Notes: generated by a model from the sequence alone, not told the origin. Positions 7,700-15,308 are shown, counted from the first letter of the stretch. The stretch is DNA of 18,743 bases from JAEZKC01 sp046538945 (GCA_046538945.1 JBKHHW010000052.1:1-18743), one strand, 5' to 3'. Translations and numbers: made by a program.

Positions 7700-8452
7700 A
7701 TGACAAAAAGACGCAACTACCCCGGAAAAGAGAGCCCCTCGGAGGCCAAACTGAAATTCAGCCGGCACAAAGCCTGTCCTGACTGCTTCAGATCCCCCCA
7801 GATGTGCATCTGCAATGTCACCACCAGCTTTGAAAACACCATCAGAACCGTCATCCTCCAGCACCCCCAGGAACAGTACAAGATGCTCAATTCGGCAAGA
7901 CTCGCCAGGTTCATTCTGAAGAACAGTTCCTTGCGAGTAGGCCTGTCCTGGCCCAATTTCAAAGCGGTTGCCGGCCCCGAAGAAAACCCCTCCGACTGGG
8001 GCATACTCTATCTCAAAAATGAAGACGACAGCAGGATTTCAAGCGCAATCACCGTCACCGACCGAAAAAAACGAATCACCGAGGACTTCTCCTTTCTGCG
8101 CGGGATAATTGCCCTGGACGGTTCCTGGAAACAGGCCAAAGCTATGTGGTGGCGAAACCCCTGGTTTCTGCGTCTGAACAGAGTCAGCCTCAACCCCGAT
8201 CACCCCTCACTTCGCAAACAGGTGAAAAAGGGTGCACTTTCCACAATTGAGGCTCTGGCGCTCACACTTGAGCTTCTGGGTGAGGATGAATCCTTAGGGG
8301 AGTCGATGCGCAGACAATATGAGAAACTGATAGTAAAACCGGTATGCTCAAAGGCAGGCCAAAGAGAAGAAAAGGACAGACCTCCTGCTCCCGGGCAGAG
8401 CCAGACCTCTGCCTCTCTTCCAAAATTAGATCAGCCCTTTCAGAATGAATAG
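7700..8452 (+). CDS. DTW-domain protein, probable tRNA-uridine aminocarboxypropyltransferase
   Basis: 250 residues. Proteins of the DTW/TDD family (E. coli TapT, human DTWD1/2) use S-adenosylmethionine to make acp3U in tRNA. The expected elements are present in order: a zinc-type cysteine cluster C26-x2-C29 and C36-x-C38 (CPDCFRSPQMCIC), HPQEQYKMLNSARLA (55-69), the signature LDGSWKQAKAMWWR (139-152), and STIEALA (181-187). The signature has Ser where the family usually has Thr (D-x-T-W). A charged, Pro/Ser-rich tail after about residue 218 looks dispensable. No clear Shine-Dalgarno sequence precedes the ATG at 7700, and no better start exists. Its last 13 bases overlap the end of the convergent outer-membrane gene. 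The exact tRNA target is not deducible. Confidence 0.9.
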   Translation: MTKRRNYPGKESPSEAKLKFSRHKACPDCFRSPQMCICNVTTSFENTIRTVILQHPQEQYKMLNSARLARFILKNSSLRVGLSWPNFKAVAGPEENPSDWGILYLKNEDDSRISSAITVTDRKKRITEDFSFLRGIIALDGSWKQAKAMWWRNPWFLRLNRVSLNPDHPSLRKQVKKGALSTIEALALTLELLGEDESLGESMRRQYEKLIVKPVCSKAGQREEKDRPPAPGQSQTSASLPKLDQPFQNE

Positions 8453-9000
8453 AATGCTGCTCCTTCCGTGGAAAACCCGACCTCTCTTCTCTCTTTGAAA
8501 TCTGTCGTCCCCCTCAGACCGACCATCAGATTGAGGGAGATTTTCCAGAAGTGAAAATCTATACCGAAACCGGCTCCGCCACTCAGATTCATACTTTCTG
8601 AGTCATTATAGTAATAATCATTATATTGATATTCAGATTCATATTCATATTCATAATAAGTATCATAATATTCAGATTTCTCATAAATCAGATTCGAGCC
8701 CGCATAGCAGAAAAGGTTCATCTGATCGCCCTGATTGAGTATCCTGTAGCCGCTCAATCCCACATTAAGCCATAAATCTTTATAACTCTCATCACGTTTG
8801 TAATAGGGTGCAAACGTCACCTGGGCTCCGAACCCGTTTTCAAACCAATACCGGTACGCCAGACCGTTTCCAGTGATAAAACCGGCAGCGGCACCGATAT
8901 TGTGCTTGCCAACAATATGTTCATACCTGTCTTCAAGAGCCGAACCATGCCCGACGAATAAACATAACATAACTGCAGCAGCTGCCATACACCTTCTCAT
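8440..9000 (-). CDS. Small outer-membrane beta-barrel protein with a tyrosine-rich loop
   Basis: 186-residue exported protein of unknown function. The signal peptide ends near GSA (residues 19-21). Alternating aromatic strands (IGAAAGFITGNGLAYRYWF, GFGAQVTFAPYY, DLWLNVGLSGYRI, LNLMVGLRG) and a terminal Phe (AAFYSF) are typical of outer-membrane barrels. Residues 106-131 contain 12 Tyr in 26 residues together with Glu, Asp and Ser; the DNA there (8608-8685) is a run of ATTCAT/ATTCAG-like words. The barrel resumes after it, so the segment is probably a surface loop. GGAGGG precedes the ATG at 9000. The 3' end overlaps the DTW gene by 13 bases. No relative could be named. Confidence 0.75.
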   Translation of the reverse strand: MRRCMAAAAVMLCLFVGHGSALEDRYEHIVGKHNIGAAAGFITGNGLAYRYWFENGFGAQVTFAPYYKRDESYKDLWLNVGLSGYRILNQGDQMNLFCYAGSNLIYEKSEYYDTYYEYEYESEYQYNDYYYNDSESMNLSGGAGFGIDFHFWKISLNLMVGLRGTTDFKERREVGFSTEGAAFYSF

Positions 9001-9064
9001 AAATCACCCTCCGTTCTAAGTTTAACCAGCGATCATCAGAAATGAAACCGTAATATAAAAAAAA

Positions 9065-9093
9065 TTGCGGCAGTCTTAAAGAGGTATTATATA
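9065..9093 (+). promoter_or_regulatory. Candidate promoter of the lipoprotein gene
   Basis: TTGCGG (9065-9070) and TATATA (9088-9093) are 17 bases apart, about 45 bases ahead of the ATG at 9137. The same AT block read on the minus strand gives a perfect TATAAT (9086-9091) pointing at the outer-membrane gene, but with no convincing -35. The region may therefore be a bidirectional control site. Confidence 0.35.
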
Positions 9094-9136
9094 TTTGTAA
9101 AAACCTGTGATACTCTTCTGAACAGGAGGATACCCC

Positions 9137-9919
9137 ATGAAACTTTTTCTGTTCACCATTCTTTTCTTTCTGCTCAGCTGTCAAAAAGAAAACAACGCAT
9201 CTGAAAATGCAGTGATGGAATTGGACCTTCAGACCTATTCCCTCGAGCTTGAAAACGGCGGTTACCTCGGGTCCGACGGAAACGGGGAATACTTCTCAAA
9301 AGTAACCGCCAGTGTGAAAAAGAAAGCACTTGGGGTCAAAGACACGGTCCTCCACGGGCCGTTTGAAGCATACATTGAATACCCGTGCGGAGAAAAACAG
9401 CAAAACATCAGTGCTCTCAAGGTGAGGGGGTATTTCAAAGACGGAGTGAAGCACGGAGAGTGGAAGAACTATTTTTACAGATGCGGTTCGGCACTGGACA
9501 CATCAGCAATCGAAGTCCAGATCAGCGGAACGTATGTGTCCGGAAAACGGACCGGGGAATGGATCACCGCCCGTCAGGGCGAGGCACTCGAGATCCAGCA
9601 CTACACCGAAGGCAACCTCGACTCAATCGGCATCACCCAGGTAGCAATGCAGGAGCAAAGCAGTGCCGATACGGCTGAGCAGAACTCCGCCGGACTGGAT
9701 CTGGAACTGTTCCGCGGCAGACTTCCCGAGGATGCCACAGTCAAGGATGTTGTCAAGTTACTGGGAACTCCTCACCGGATCAGACACGAAGAGAAAAACA
9801 CCACCTGGTACTACAACTACAGATGCCACGACAAAGATGAGATGTGCAGAAAATTCGTGATACTGTTCGATGATGCGAAATTCGTGAAGGTTGACTGTAA
9901 CGACCAGAACAACTACTGA
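9137..9919 (+). CDS. Lipoprotein with MORN-like repeats and a BamE-like C-terminal domain
   Basis: 260 residues. The N terminus MKLFLFTILFFLLSC is a clear lipoprotein signal with lipobox LLSC (Cys15), so the mature protein should be anchored in an envelope membrane. Residues 98-112 (GYFKDGVKHGEWKNY) and 130-143 (GTYVSGKRTGEW) read as two MORN-type units. Residues 197-253 (PEDATVKDVVKLLGTP, TTWYYNYRC, KFVILFDDAKFVKVD) resemble the SmpA/OmlA/BamE fold. Four Cys in the second half could form disulfides in the periplasm. AGGAGG precedes the ATG. The combination suggests a protein-interaction role at the membrane, but no function can be assigned. No convincing terminator was found in the 214 bases after it. 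Confidence 0.78.
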   Translation: MKLFLFTILFFLLSCQKENNASENAVMELDLQTYSLELENGGYLGSDGNGEYFSKVTASVKKKALGVKDTVLHGPFEAYIEYPCGEKQQNISALKVRGYFKDGVKHGEWKNYFYRCGSALDTSAIEVQISGTYVSGKRTGEWITARQGEALEIQHYTEGNLDSIGITQVAMQEQSSADTAEQNSAGLDLELFRGRLPEDATVKDVVKLLGTPHRIRHEEKNTTWYYNYRCHDKDEMCRKFVILFDDAKFVKVDCNDQNNY

Positions 9920-10133
9920 AATAAGCTCTGTGATCCGATTTAGCATACGGCCCCGAATGCTTGGGACCGCGGCCGTTGCCGTTGTTCCATCATCACCTCT
10001 GCCATCCTCCGATCCGGAATATCCTCTCTCCCCCCGCTAACGTGCGACAAGGCTTTCCCCTGCCCCCGTCGTATGAAGAAAATTGATATTTGACAGAAAC
10101 AAGTGCACCCTATTTACCGGATTGTTATAATCT

Positions 10134-10931
10134 TCAGGAAGCACTCCTGTGATTGAACAGATACACCGCCACCACAAACGACACCAGAAGAATCCCCGCC
10201 GACCACAGAACTGCAAGCCACCCGTGATTTTCAGGGGGAAGACCCAGAGTCAGCGCCCGTACCGCCTCGATCACATGAGTTACCGGCTGGTTTTCCGCAA
10301 ACGCCCGCACCACGGGAGTCATGTCGTCTGTAGGCACGAAAGCACTGCTGATAAACGTGACCGGGAATACAAATACAAACGTGATCCACTGTACCCCTTC
10401 GATGGTTTTGGAGAGTAGCCCCATGATCGCGGAAGCCCAGGAGAAAGCAAAGGTAAAAAGCATCAGAATGCCAAGCACCATCAGCCATTCAAAAACGGAT
10501 GCAGTCGGCCTGAACCCCACAAAGAGTCCCACCAGGACCATTATTACCGCGGAAATCGTGTTCCTGACCAGATCCGTGACCGTGTGCCCCACCAGAACCG
10601 CGGAGCTGGCCATGGGCAGACTCTTGAACCGGTCGATTATCCCCCTTCGAATATCGGTAGTCACCCCCAGAGCGGTGTAGGTGGAACCGAAGGCGATGGT
10701 CTGTACCAGGATTCCAGCGAAGAGAAAATTAACATACGACACCCCGGGAGTTTCGATTGCCCCGCCGAAAACATAACGGAACAGAAGAAGAAACATGATG
10801 GGAGTGACAACGGTCGAGAGTGCCTGATCCATGTTCCTTATGATGTACACACTGCTGCGCCTGACAAGCACGCTATAATCACTCAGCAACCAGTACAAGG
10901 TGTTGCCTTTCTGAGGCCTGACCCGATTCAT
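10134..10931 (-). CDS. ABC-2 type transporter permease, DrrB-like
   Basis: Inner-membrane half of an ABC exporter, 265 residues with six predicted helices (about 39-58, 68-90, 116-141, 149-171, 183-198, 237-258). Typical ABC-2/DrrB features are an N-terminal amphipathic part, RRGIIDRFKSLPM (95-107) after helix 2, the FISSAFVPTDDMTP region (193-206) and QPVTHVIEAVRAL (215-227). Its ATG at 10931 overlaps the stop of the ATPase gene as ATGA, so translation is probably coupled; GGGGAG lies 8 bases upstream. Members of this family export drugs, glycolipids or polysaccharide precursors. The substrate here is unknown and no biosynthetic genes are adjacent. Confidence 0.93.
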   Translation of the reverse strand: MNRVRPQKGNTLYWLLSDYSVLVRRSSVYIIRNMDQALSTVVTPIMFLLLFRYVFGGAIETPGVSYVNFLFAGILVQTIAFGSTYTALGVTTDIRRGIIDRFKSLPMASSAVLVGHTVTDLVRNTISAVIMVLVGLFVGFRPTASVFEWLMVLGILMLFTFAFSWASAIMGLLSKTIEGVQWITFVFVFPVTFISSAFVPTDDMTPVVRAFAENQPVTHVIEAVRALTLGLPPENHGWLAVLWSAGILLVSFVVAVYLFNHRSAS

Positions 10932-11920
10932 GACCCCCACTCCCCTTCATTTGTTCCAATGCCTTTTTCGTTCTGAGAAATCTTTCGTCCGGTAAGTTTG
11001 AGAAAGACATCATCCAGCGACGGCTTGCTGCAGAAAAGACCCGCAACTTCGATTTTCGCCTTTTCAAACGATTCCAGCATCGATTTCAGTTCCTGAATTC
11101 CGCTGTTATTCACTACCCAGAGGCTTTTCTGCTTATCATCGGTCATAACGACTCTTGTACCCATCAGCTCCACGGCCCTCCTGTAGTTTTCCGTATCCGC
11201 GAATACATACTGCATCCGTTCGCTGCCGGCAGTTTTCTTGAGTTGGTCGGCTGTGCCGCGCGCCACCACCTTACCCTCGTCAATCACTACGATTTCATCG
11301 GCCAGCCGGTCCGCTTCCTCCAGATGCTGGGTAGTCAGAAAAATGGTGGTTCCCTGCCTGACCAGTTCTTCTATGATAACCCACATGCTCAGACGGCTCC
11401 GGGGGTCAAGCGCCGTGGTGGGTTCATCCAGAAACAGTATGGGTGGAGTCGCGATGAGGCTCGAGGCCAGATCCAGACGCCTGCGCATGCCTCCGGAATA
11501 GTTTCTCACATACCGGTCTGCTGCGTCAACCAGATCGAACTGCTCCAGAAGCTTTTCGGTGCGCCTTGCGGTGTCCTTTCTGCTGAGATGGTAGAGCCGG
11601 CCCATCATTCTCAGGTTCTCCCTCCCGGTAAGGTACTCGTCGACAGCCGCGTACTGACCGGTAAGCCCGATAAGTGAACGCACGCTGCGCGCATCCCTGA
11701 CCACATCGTAACCCTCGATACAGACCTCTCCGGAGTCGGCCCGAAGAAGAGTGGACATTATACGCACCAGTGTCGTTTTGCCCGCACCGTTAGGCCCAAG
11801 CAGGGCCACGGTGGTCCCCCGCCTTACCGACAGGTCGATTCCGCTTAGAACCTTCAGTCTGCCGAAGGCTTTGTGTACGTTTTTTATGGTGACCGCCCAT
11901 TCATTACTTTTCATATCCAT
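10928..11920 (-). CDS. ABC transporter ATP-binding protein, DrrA-like
   Basis: Cytoplasmic ATPase of the exporter, 330 residues from the ATG at 11920 (chosen over ATG 11926, which abuts the GAGG site). It has Walker A GPNGAGKTT (42-50), the Q-loop in TGQYAAVDEYLTGRENL (Gln89, a phrase typical of the DrrA group), signature YSGGM (141-145), Walker B ILFLDEPT (161-168) and switch His199. The C-terminal ~100 residues form the extra domain common in the DAN/DrrA subfamily, ending in PSLDDVFLKLTGR. It forms a two-gene operon with the permease. The gene is divergent from the DUF1206 gene, and a direct repeat at 11943-11980 lies just upstream. Confidence 0.96.
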   Translation of the reverse strand: MDMKSNEWAVTIKNVHKAFGRLKVLSGIDLSVRRGTTVALLGPNGAGKTTLVRIMSTLLRADSGEVCIEGYDVVRDARSVRSLIGLTGQYAAVDEYLTGRENLRMMGRLYHLSRKDTARRTEKLLEQFDLVDAADRYVRNYSGGMRRRLDLASSLIATPPILFLDEPTTALDPRSRLSMWVIIEELVRQGTTIFLTTQHLEEADRLADEIVVIDEGKVVARGTADQLKKTAGSERMQYVFADTENYRRAVELMGTRVVMTDDKQKSLWVVNNSGIQELKSMLESFEKAKIEVAGLFCSKPSLDDVFLKLTGRKISQNEKGIGTNEGEWGS

Positions 11921-11942
11921 TGACATTTCCTCTTCGGGTCAG

Positions 11943-11980
11943 GGATACTCATACTACAACAGATCGGATACTGCTATACT
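11943..11980. repeat. Direct repeat in the ABC/DUF1206 divergent control region
   Basis: GGATACTCATACT (11943-11955) and GGATACTGCTATACT (11966-11980) start 23 bases apart, about two helical turns. They lie 23-60 bases upstream of the ATPase start, in a 150-base region between divergent genes. This is the layout expected of a pair of regulator-binding sites. No clear -35/-10 pair was found around them. Confidence 0.35.
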
Positions 11981-12073
11981 CCGGAATTTCATTTTGGAGA
12001 TCTGGGTCCGCAGGTAACATTTTCATATCAACACATAATCCGCATCGAAAATAATTCCATGACTGGTGATACC

Positions 12074-12889
12074 ATGAATAAAAAAATCCGACAATGGGCC
12101 AGACTTTGCGGCAAAGTCGGTTTCATATCACACGGACTGATCTACATCACGGTTGCGCTCATGGCATTTCACGTTTTCAGCGGAAGCGGCGAAAGAAGCA
12201 CTGATTTCATAGGTGTGCTGGATGAGCTTGTCGGAAGTCCGACCGGAAAAGTTTACATTTTTCTCCTTTCTGTGGGATTCTTCGGATTCGCCTTGTGGCG
12301 AATTGTCCAGGTAATCTGGGATACGGAGGAAAATGGGAAAAATGTGCAGGGAGTAGCAGTCCGAACGCTGCTTGGGATAATCGGAGTCGGTTACGGATGG
12401 CTCGGCTACAACGTCTTCTCGCTTTTGCTGCAGGGGGGAGCCACAAGCGGAGATCAAACCACGGAATTCACCGTTGCGCGGCTTATGGGTTCGCCCCTCG
12501 GGTTGTGGCTGATAGGATTTGCGGCTTCTGTTGTAGCTGCAGGATCGCTTTACCAGTTCTTCCAGGCTGTCACCGCAAGATTCAAAGTGACTCTCAGACG
12601 AGAGCGGTTCAAAAACCGCTCCTGGAAAATTTACATACTGATGGGCAGAATCGGGTTGATTGCCCGCGGAGTGCTGTTCGGCGTTTTATCATTTCTGTTC
12701 TTCTGGGCACTATTCACCTATGATCCTCAGAAGGCGGGAAGTCAGGGTGATGTGTTTTCGGCTCTGGCGGAGGCACCGTACGGGTACTGGTTTATAATGG
12801 CGGAAGCTTTGGGGCTTCTGATTTACGGTGTGTTTGCAGCAGGGCAGGCAAGATTCAGATACCTTCTGATGGATGAAAAAGGCACGTGA
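12074..12889 (+). CDS. DUF1206 family membrane protein
   Basis: 271-residue inner-membrane protein with six hydrophobic segments (about 17-35, 59-79, 98-120, 142-164, 195-214, 237-258), consistent with the DUF1206 plan of three repeated two-helix units. Repeat-like beginnings are visible at WARLCGKVGFISHGLIYI and MGRIGLIARGVLFGVLSF, with a degenerate copy near RTLLGIIGVGYGWLGY. The family has no established function. ATG 12074 is preferred because GGTG lies just upstream; ATG 12059 in the same frame has no such site. The gene ends 82 bases before the transposase-like gene on the same strand, which may be read through from it. Confidence 0.85.
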   Translation: MNKKIRQWARLCGKVGFISHGLIYITVALMAFHVFSGSGERSTDFIGVLDELVGSPTGKVYIFLLSVGFFGFALWRIVQVIWDTEENGKNVQGVAVRTLLGIIGVGYGWLGYNVFSLLLQGGATSGDQTTEFTVARLMGSPLGLWLIGFAASVVAAGSLYQFFQAVTARFKVTLRRERFKNRSWKIYILMGRIGLIARGVLFGVLSFLFFWALFTYDPQKAGSQGDVFSALAEAPYGYWFIMAEALGLLIYGVFAAGQARFRYLLMDEKGT

Positions 12890-12971
12890 TATACTGCCCG
12901 TTTCTTCACAAAACCGGTCCGGAATTTGCTTTATCTTCATACTGTTTTTTTTATCCACCCCGGGGACAACA

Positions 12972-14009
12972 ATGGCCAGCATAACCGTACCAGACGCCAT
13001 CTATCATGTGTACTCCAGAAGTTCACTGGAGGAAAAGATCTTCAAATCGGATGAATCAAAAAGTTACTTTCGTGAGAAGCTCGCCTCCTTGCTGAAGAAA
13101 CATTTTTACCGATGCTACGGCTGGTCTCTTATGGATGACCATTATCATTTGGTGCTGCACTGCAGTGACCTTCCCGTCTGCTCCTTCGTACAGAGACTCA
13201 ACACCTCTTTCGGGCTGCACTACAGAAAAGTCCATAGGGGGATCGGTTCCGCATTCGAAGGACGTCCGGCCGCTGTGGTTGTCCAGGATACATATCTCAA
13301 GCCGCTTGTCCGCTGGGTGCACCTCAACCCAGTCCGCAAGGGCATATGCACTTTGAAGGAGCTGAAAAGATATGAGTGGTGCGGGCACAGAGAAATTGTA
13401 ACCGGCGATTGTGAAAAAAACGTAATCGACATGACCGGCCTGCTTGACTTCTTTTCGGGTAACAACCCCAGAGGTGCCTATAGAAGATATATGTTGACCC
13501 CCGATGATCCTCAGGACGATTATCTCATAAATTCGCTTCGCAATGCTAACCGGGGAAGTTACTGCTTCACAAAAGCTGAAAGCTGGGTTATAGGAGACCC
13601 GGAATTCACCTCCCAGGCGCTTCTGCAGGACGGATGCAAAATGATCCGCGTCGCAAGATACCTTCGGGACAACGTGAGAATCGAAACTATCGCCGAACAG
13701 CTGACTTCTGTCATGAAAATAGGTATTGAAGAACTGAAGGGACGCCGTCCGCCCGAAAACGCCTCCGTAGCTCGGAAGCTGCTCGCTTTTCTTGCGGCGC
13801 GCTGTTTTGATTTCTCTCCATCCCAGATCGCGGCCTTTCTGGATGTGTCAGCCGGCACCGCATCCAAACTGATTGAAGGCGGATTCACCTGTCTTGCAGA
13901 GCATCCTCTGCCCCCGGAAGCATCGGAACTGATCATCAACCATTTACCAGCTTACTACAGAACAGCCCTCGAGGCAGAGAGCAGGCGGCTTTTCCATTCT
14001 GAAACGTGA
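12972..14009 (+). CDS. REP-associated tyrosine transposase-like protein (Y1/HUH), catalytic Tyr replaced
   Basis: 345 residues. RAYT proteins are single-copy relatives of IS200/IS605 transposases linked to short palindromic repeats. The N-terminal Y1 domain (1-125) begins VPDAIYHVYSR, carries the metal-binding HUH as H57-Y-H59 (MDDHYHLVLH) and ends LVRWVHLNPVRKG. In relatives the residue two before the -x-NPV core (E. coli Tyr115, DYIYINPV) is the catalytic Tyr; here it is Trp115 (codon 13314-13316). Tyr108 is the nearest other candidate. The C-terminal part holds SWVIGDPEF (205-213) and a DnaA-like helix-turn-helix (about 265-302), as in one RAYT subgroup. ATG 12972 has GGGGA upstream and the family's usual beginning; a longer frame starts at 12873. 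No terminal repeats of an insertion sequence were seen. Confidence 0.87.
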   Translation: MASITVPDAIYHVYSRSSLEEKIFKSDESKSYFREKLASLLKKHFYRCYGWSLMDDHYHLVLHCSDLPVCSFVQRLNTSFGLHYRKVHRGIGSAFEGRPAAVVVQDTYLKPLVRWVHLNPVRKGICTLKELKRYEWCGHREIVTGDCEKNVIDMTGLLDFFSGNNPRGAYRRYMLTPDDPQDDYLINSLRNANRGSYCFTKAESWVIGDPEFTSQALLQDGCKMIRVARYLRDNVRIETIAEQLTSVMKIGIEELKGRRPPENASVARKLLAFLAARCFDFSPSQIAAFLDVSAGTASKLIEGGFTCLAEHPLPPEASELIINHLPAYYRTALEAESRRLFHSET

Positions 14010-14037
14010 ACTTGCTTTGAGTGAAAGCCACCGCACT

Positions 14038-15078
14038 TCAGCAGCTCAGATCGATATGCTGGATGAGCCCCGCGCCTCGTCCGCTTTCCTTAAGGTAGAA
14101 GCCGCTCTTCCGGATGATTCCCGCGGTTTCGTTCTGAGGGTTTTTAAGTTCATACGGACTTTCAACCGCTCCCAGATAAATAGCGCCCACGCCTTTTTCT
14201 TTGGCAGAGTGCAGCGTCACATCATCCGAACCGGATTCCCTGATCATTATCTTCAGTTCGGAGAAAACCGGATCACTCTCATCTATCCATCCATTTCCGT
14301 CGGAATCGTATCGGGCAAGTTCAGCAAAACCATCTCCGGTACTGGCTCCGAACAGTTCAGAACCGTCATTGATGATTCCGTCCTTGTTTTTATCGAGGCA
14401 CAGAAGTCCCTGCCCCCCCACCGGCATGGATATACTCTCTTTACTTCCATCGATAGTGATATCGAAGCTATACTTTTCAGCACTGAGCCGGGGTGCAGTG
14501 CCGTCCAGATTGATCACCAGCGGATCGGCAACATTGCCTGCTCTGAAGGAGAAGTGGGACGACTGAGAGAATTCGTAGCTCATATCCAGATTCAGCGATA
14601 CATCGATCTGCCTTCCGTCTGCAGTCCTGACCTTGCCCACAGTCTCGAATGACAACCTCTGCGACTCGTGGTAATGCTCTGTTTTCTGATAAGAAACACT
14701 CCATTGAGGACCACGTCTGACAGGAGCTTCAGCGGCATTTTCGGGAATATCTTTCAGTTTGATTTTGCCCAGTATCCTTATCCTGTGTTTCTTACCCGTA
14801 ATGGCCTCGATGAAATTTTCTATGAGGCGGATTTTTGCTTTGTCCTCATCGGACAATTCTATTTCAAGAGAAGGTTCGGCCGGTTCGGCACTGGATGCTT
14901 CCAGAAGATCTTTCCCTTTCTGAGACAGATCCACAACCATAAACTTCCCGGGAGGTGATTCAATTGTTCCTCCCTGCACGGGATTTCCCACTCTCACCTG
15001 GAGTCTTTCTTCTGAAGTATACTGTTTGAAAGAGGTGGTGAATGCGTTCATTTCAACATCGTGGGATTGAATTTTCAT
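14038..15078 (-). CDS. EF-hand-like calcium-binding protein of unknown role
   Basis: 346 residues without a signal peptide or membrane segment. The N-terminal ~120 residues are polar. ADPLVINLDG (184-193) opens a beta-rich domain of a type also seen in large RTX/VCBS-like proteins. It is followed by two calcium loops: D229-K-N-K-D-G-I-I-N-D-G-S-E241 (with ELFG after it) and D258-S-D-G-N-G-W-I-D-E-S-D269. All acidic ligand positions are filled, so calcium binding is likely. GGAGG lies 5 bases before the ATG at 15078. Upstream at 15120-15146 is a sigma-28-like promoter, which would place it in the motility regulon. It converges on the transposase-like gene with only 28 bases between stops and no hairpin. 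A flagellum- or surface-related role is inference. Confidence 0.82.
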   Translation of the reverse strand: MKIQSHDVEMNAFTTSFKQYTSEERLQVRVGNPVQGGTIESPPGKFMVVDLSQKGKDLLEASSAEPAEPSLEIELSDEDKAKIRLIENFIEAITGKKHRIRILGKIKLKDIPENAAEAPVRRGPQWSVSYQKTEHYHESQRLSFETVGKVRTADGRQIDVSLNLDMSYEFSQSSHFSFRAGNVADPLVINLDGTAPRLSAEKYSFDITIDGSKESISMPVGGQGLLCLDKNKDGIINDGSELFGASTGDGFAELARYDSDGNGWIDESDPVFSELKIMIRESGSDDVTLHSAKEKGVGAIYLGAVESPYELKNPQNETAGIIRKSGFYLKESGRGAGLIQHIDLSC

Positions 15079-15119
15079 CGTAGCCTCCGCGCTTTGTAGG
15101 TGAAAATCCTTCTTTACTT

Positions 15120-15146
15120 ATATCGGGTCAAAGCGGGAAAAGTTTA
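15120..15146 (-). promoter_or_regulatory. Sigma-28 (FliA)-like promoter
   Basis: On the minus strand TAAACTTT (15139-15146), an exact 11-base spacer and CCCGATAT (15120-15127) match the flagellar sigma-28 consensus TAAAGTTT-N11-GCCGATAA at 13 of 16 positions. The predicted start near 15110 leaves a leader of about 30 bases before the EF-hand gene, including its GGAGG site. Confidence 0.55.
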
Positions 15147-15200
15147 TGAAGAAAATTGAGAAAATTGTGAAATGGAAATCGGGAAGTGGCGAGGTCGGAT

Positions 15201-15308
15201 GTGTACTTGTACTCTTAGATGATCTATCTCAAGATAATCATTCGTGCTTTTCGAGTAAGAGTACGCTTTAAAAGGAGAAATCCGGGATCGTACGCGTACT
15301 CTTACTCG
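15201..15308. repeat. Palindromic repeat cluster, left copy
   Basis: This intergenic cluster has three related arms. Arm 1 is GTACTCTTA (15209-15217), arm 2 is CGAGTAAGAGTACGC (15252-15266), and arm 3 is GCGTACTCTTACTCG (15294-15308). Arms 2 and 3 are a perfect 15-bp inverted repeat around a 27-base loop; arm 1 can pair with arm 2 over 9 bp, so the two folds exclude each other. GTACGCGTAC (15290-15299) is itself a perfect palindrome. Several words recur in the same order at 17793-17872, which points to a dispersed repeat family. It fills most of the gap between two same-strand genes. Confidence 0.7.

Noticed and set aside
7677..7703. Eight-codon leader frame overlapping the DTW start codon as ATGA
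   Set aside because: It has no ribosome binding site of its own and no recognisable peptide; too short to distinguish from chance.
9947..9976. ACGGCC/GGCCGT inverted repeat as the lipoprotein gene terminator
   Set aside because: A six-base stem with an 18-base loop and no T run is too weak to call.
10090..10131. TTGACA and TATAAT on the plus strand after the lipoprotein gene
   Set aside because: They are 30 bases apart, far from the 16-18 needed. TGTTATAAT alone could be an extended -10, but it would drive only antisense RNA into the permease gene.
12873..12971. N-terminal extension of the transposase-like gene that looks like a signal peptide
   Set aside because: It overlaps the DUF1206 gene, has a poor ribosome binding site, and the internal ATG at 12972 has GGGGA upstream and begins exactly where the family begins.
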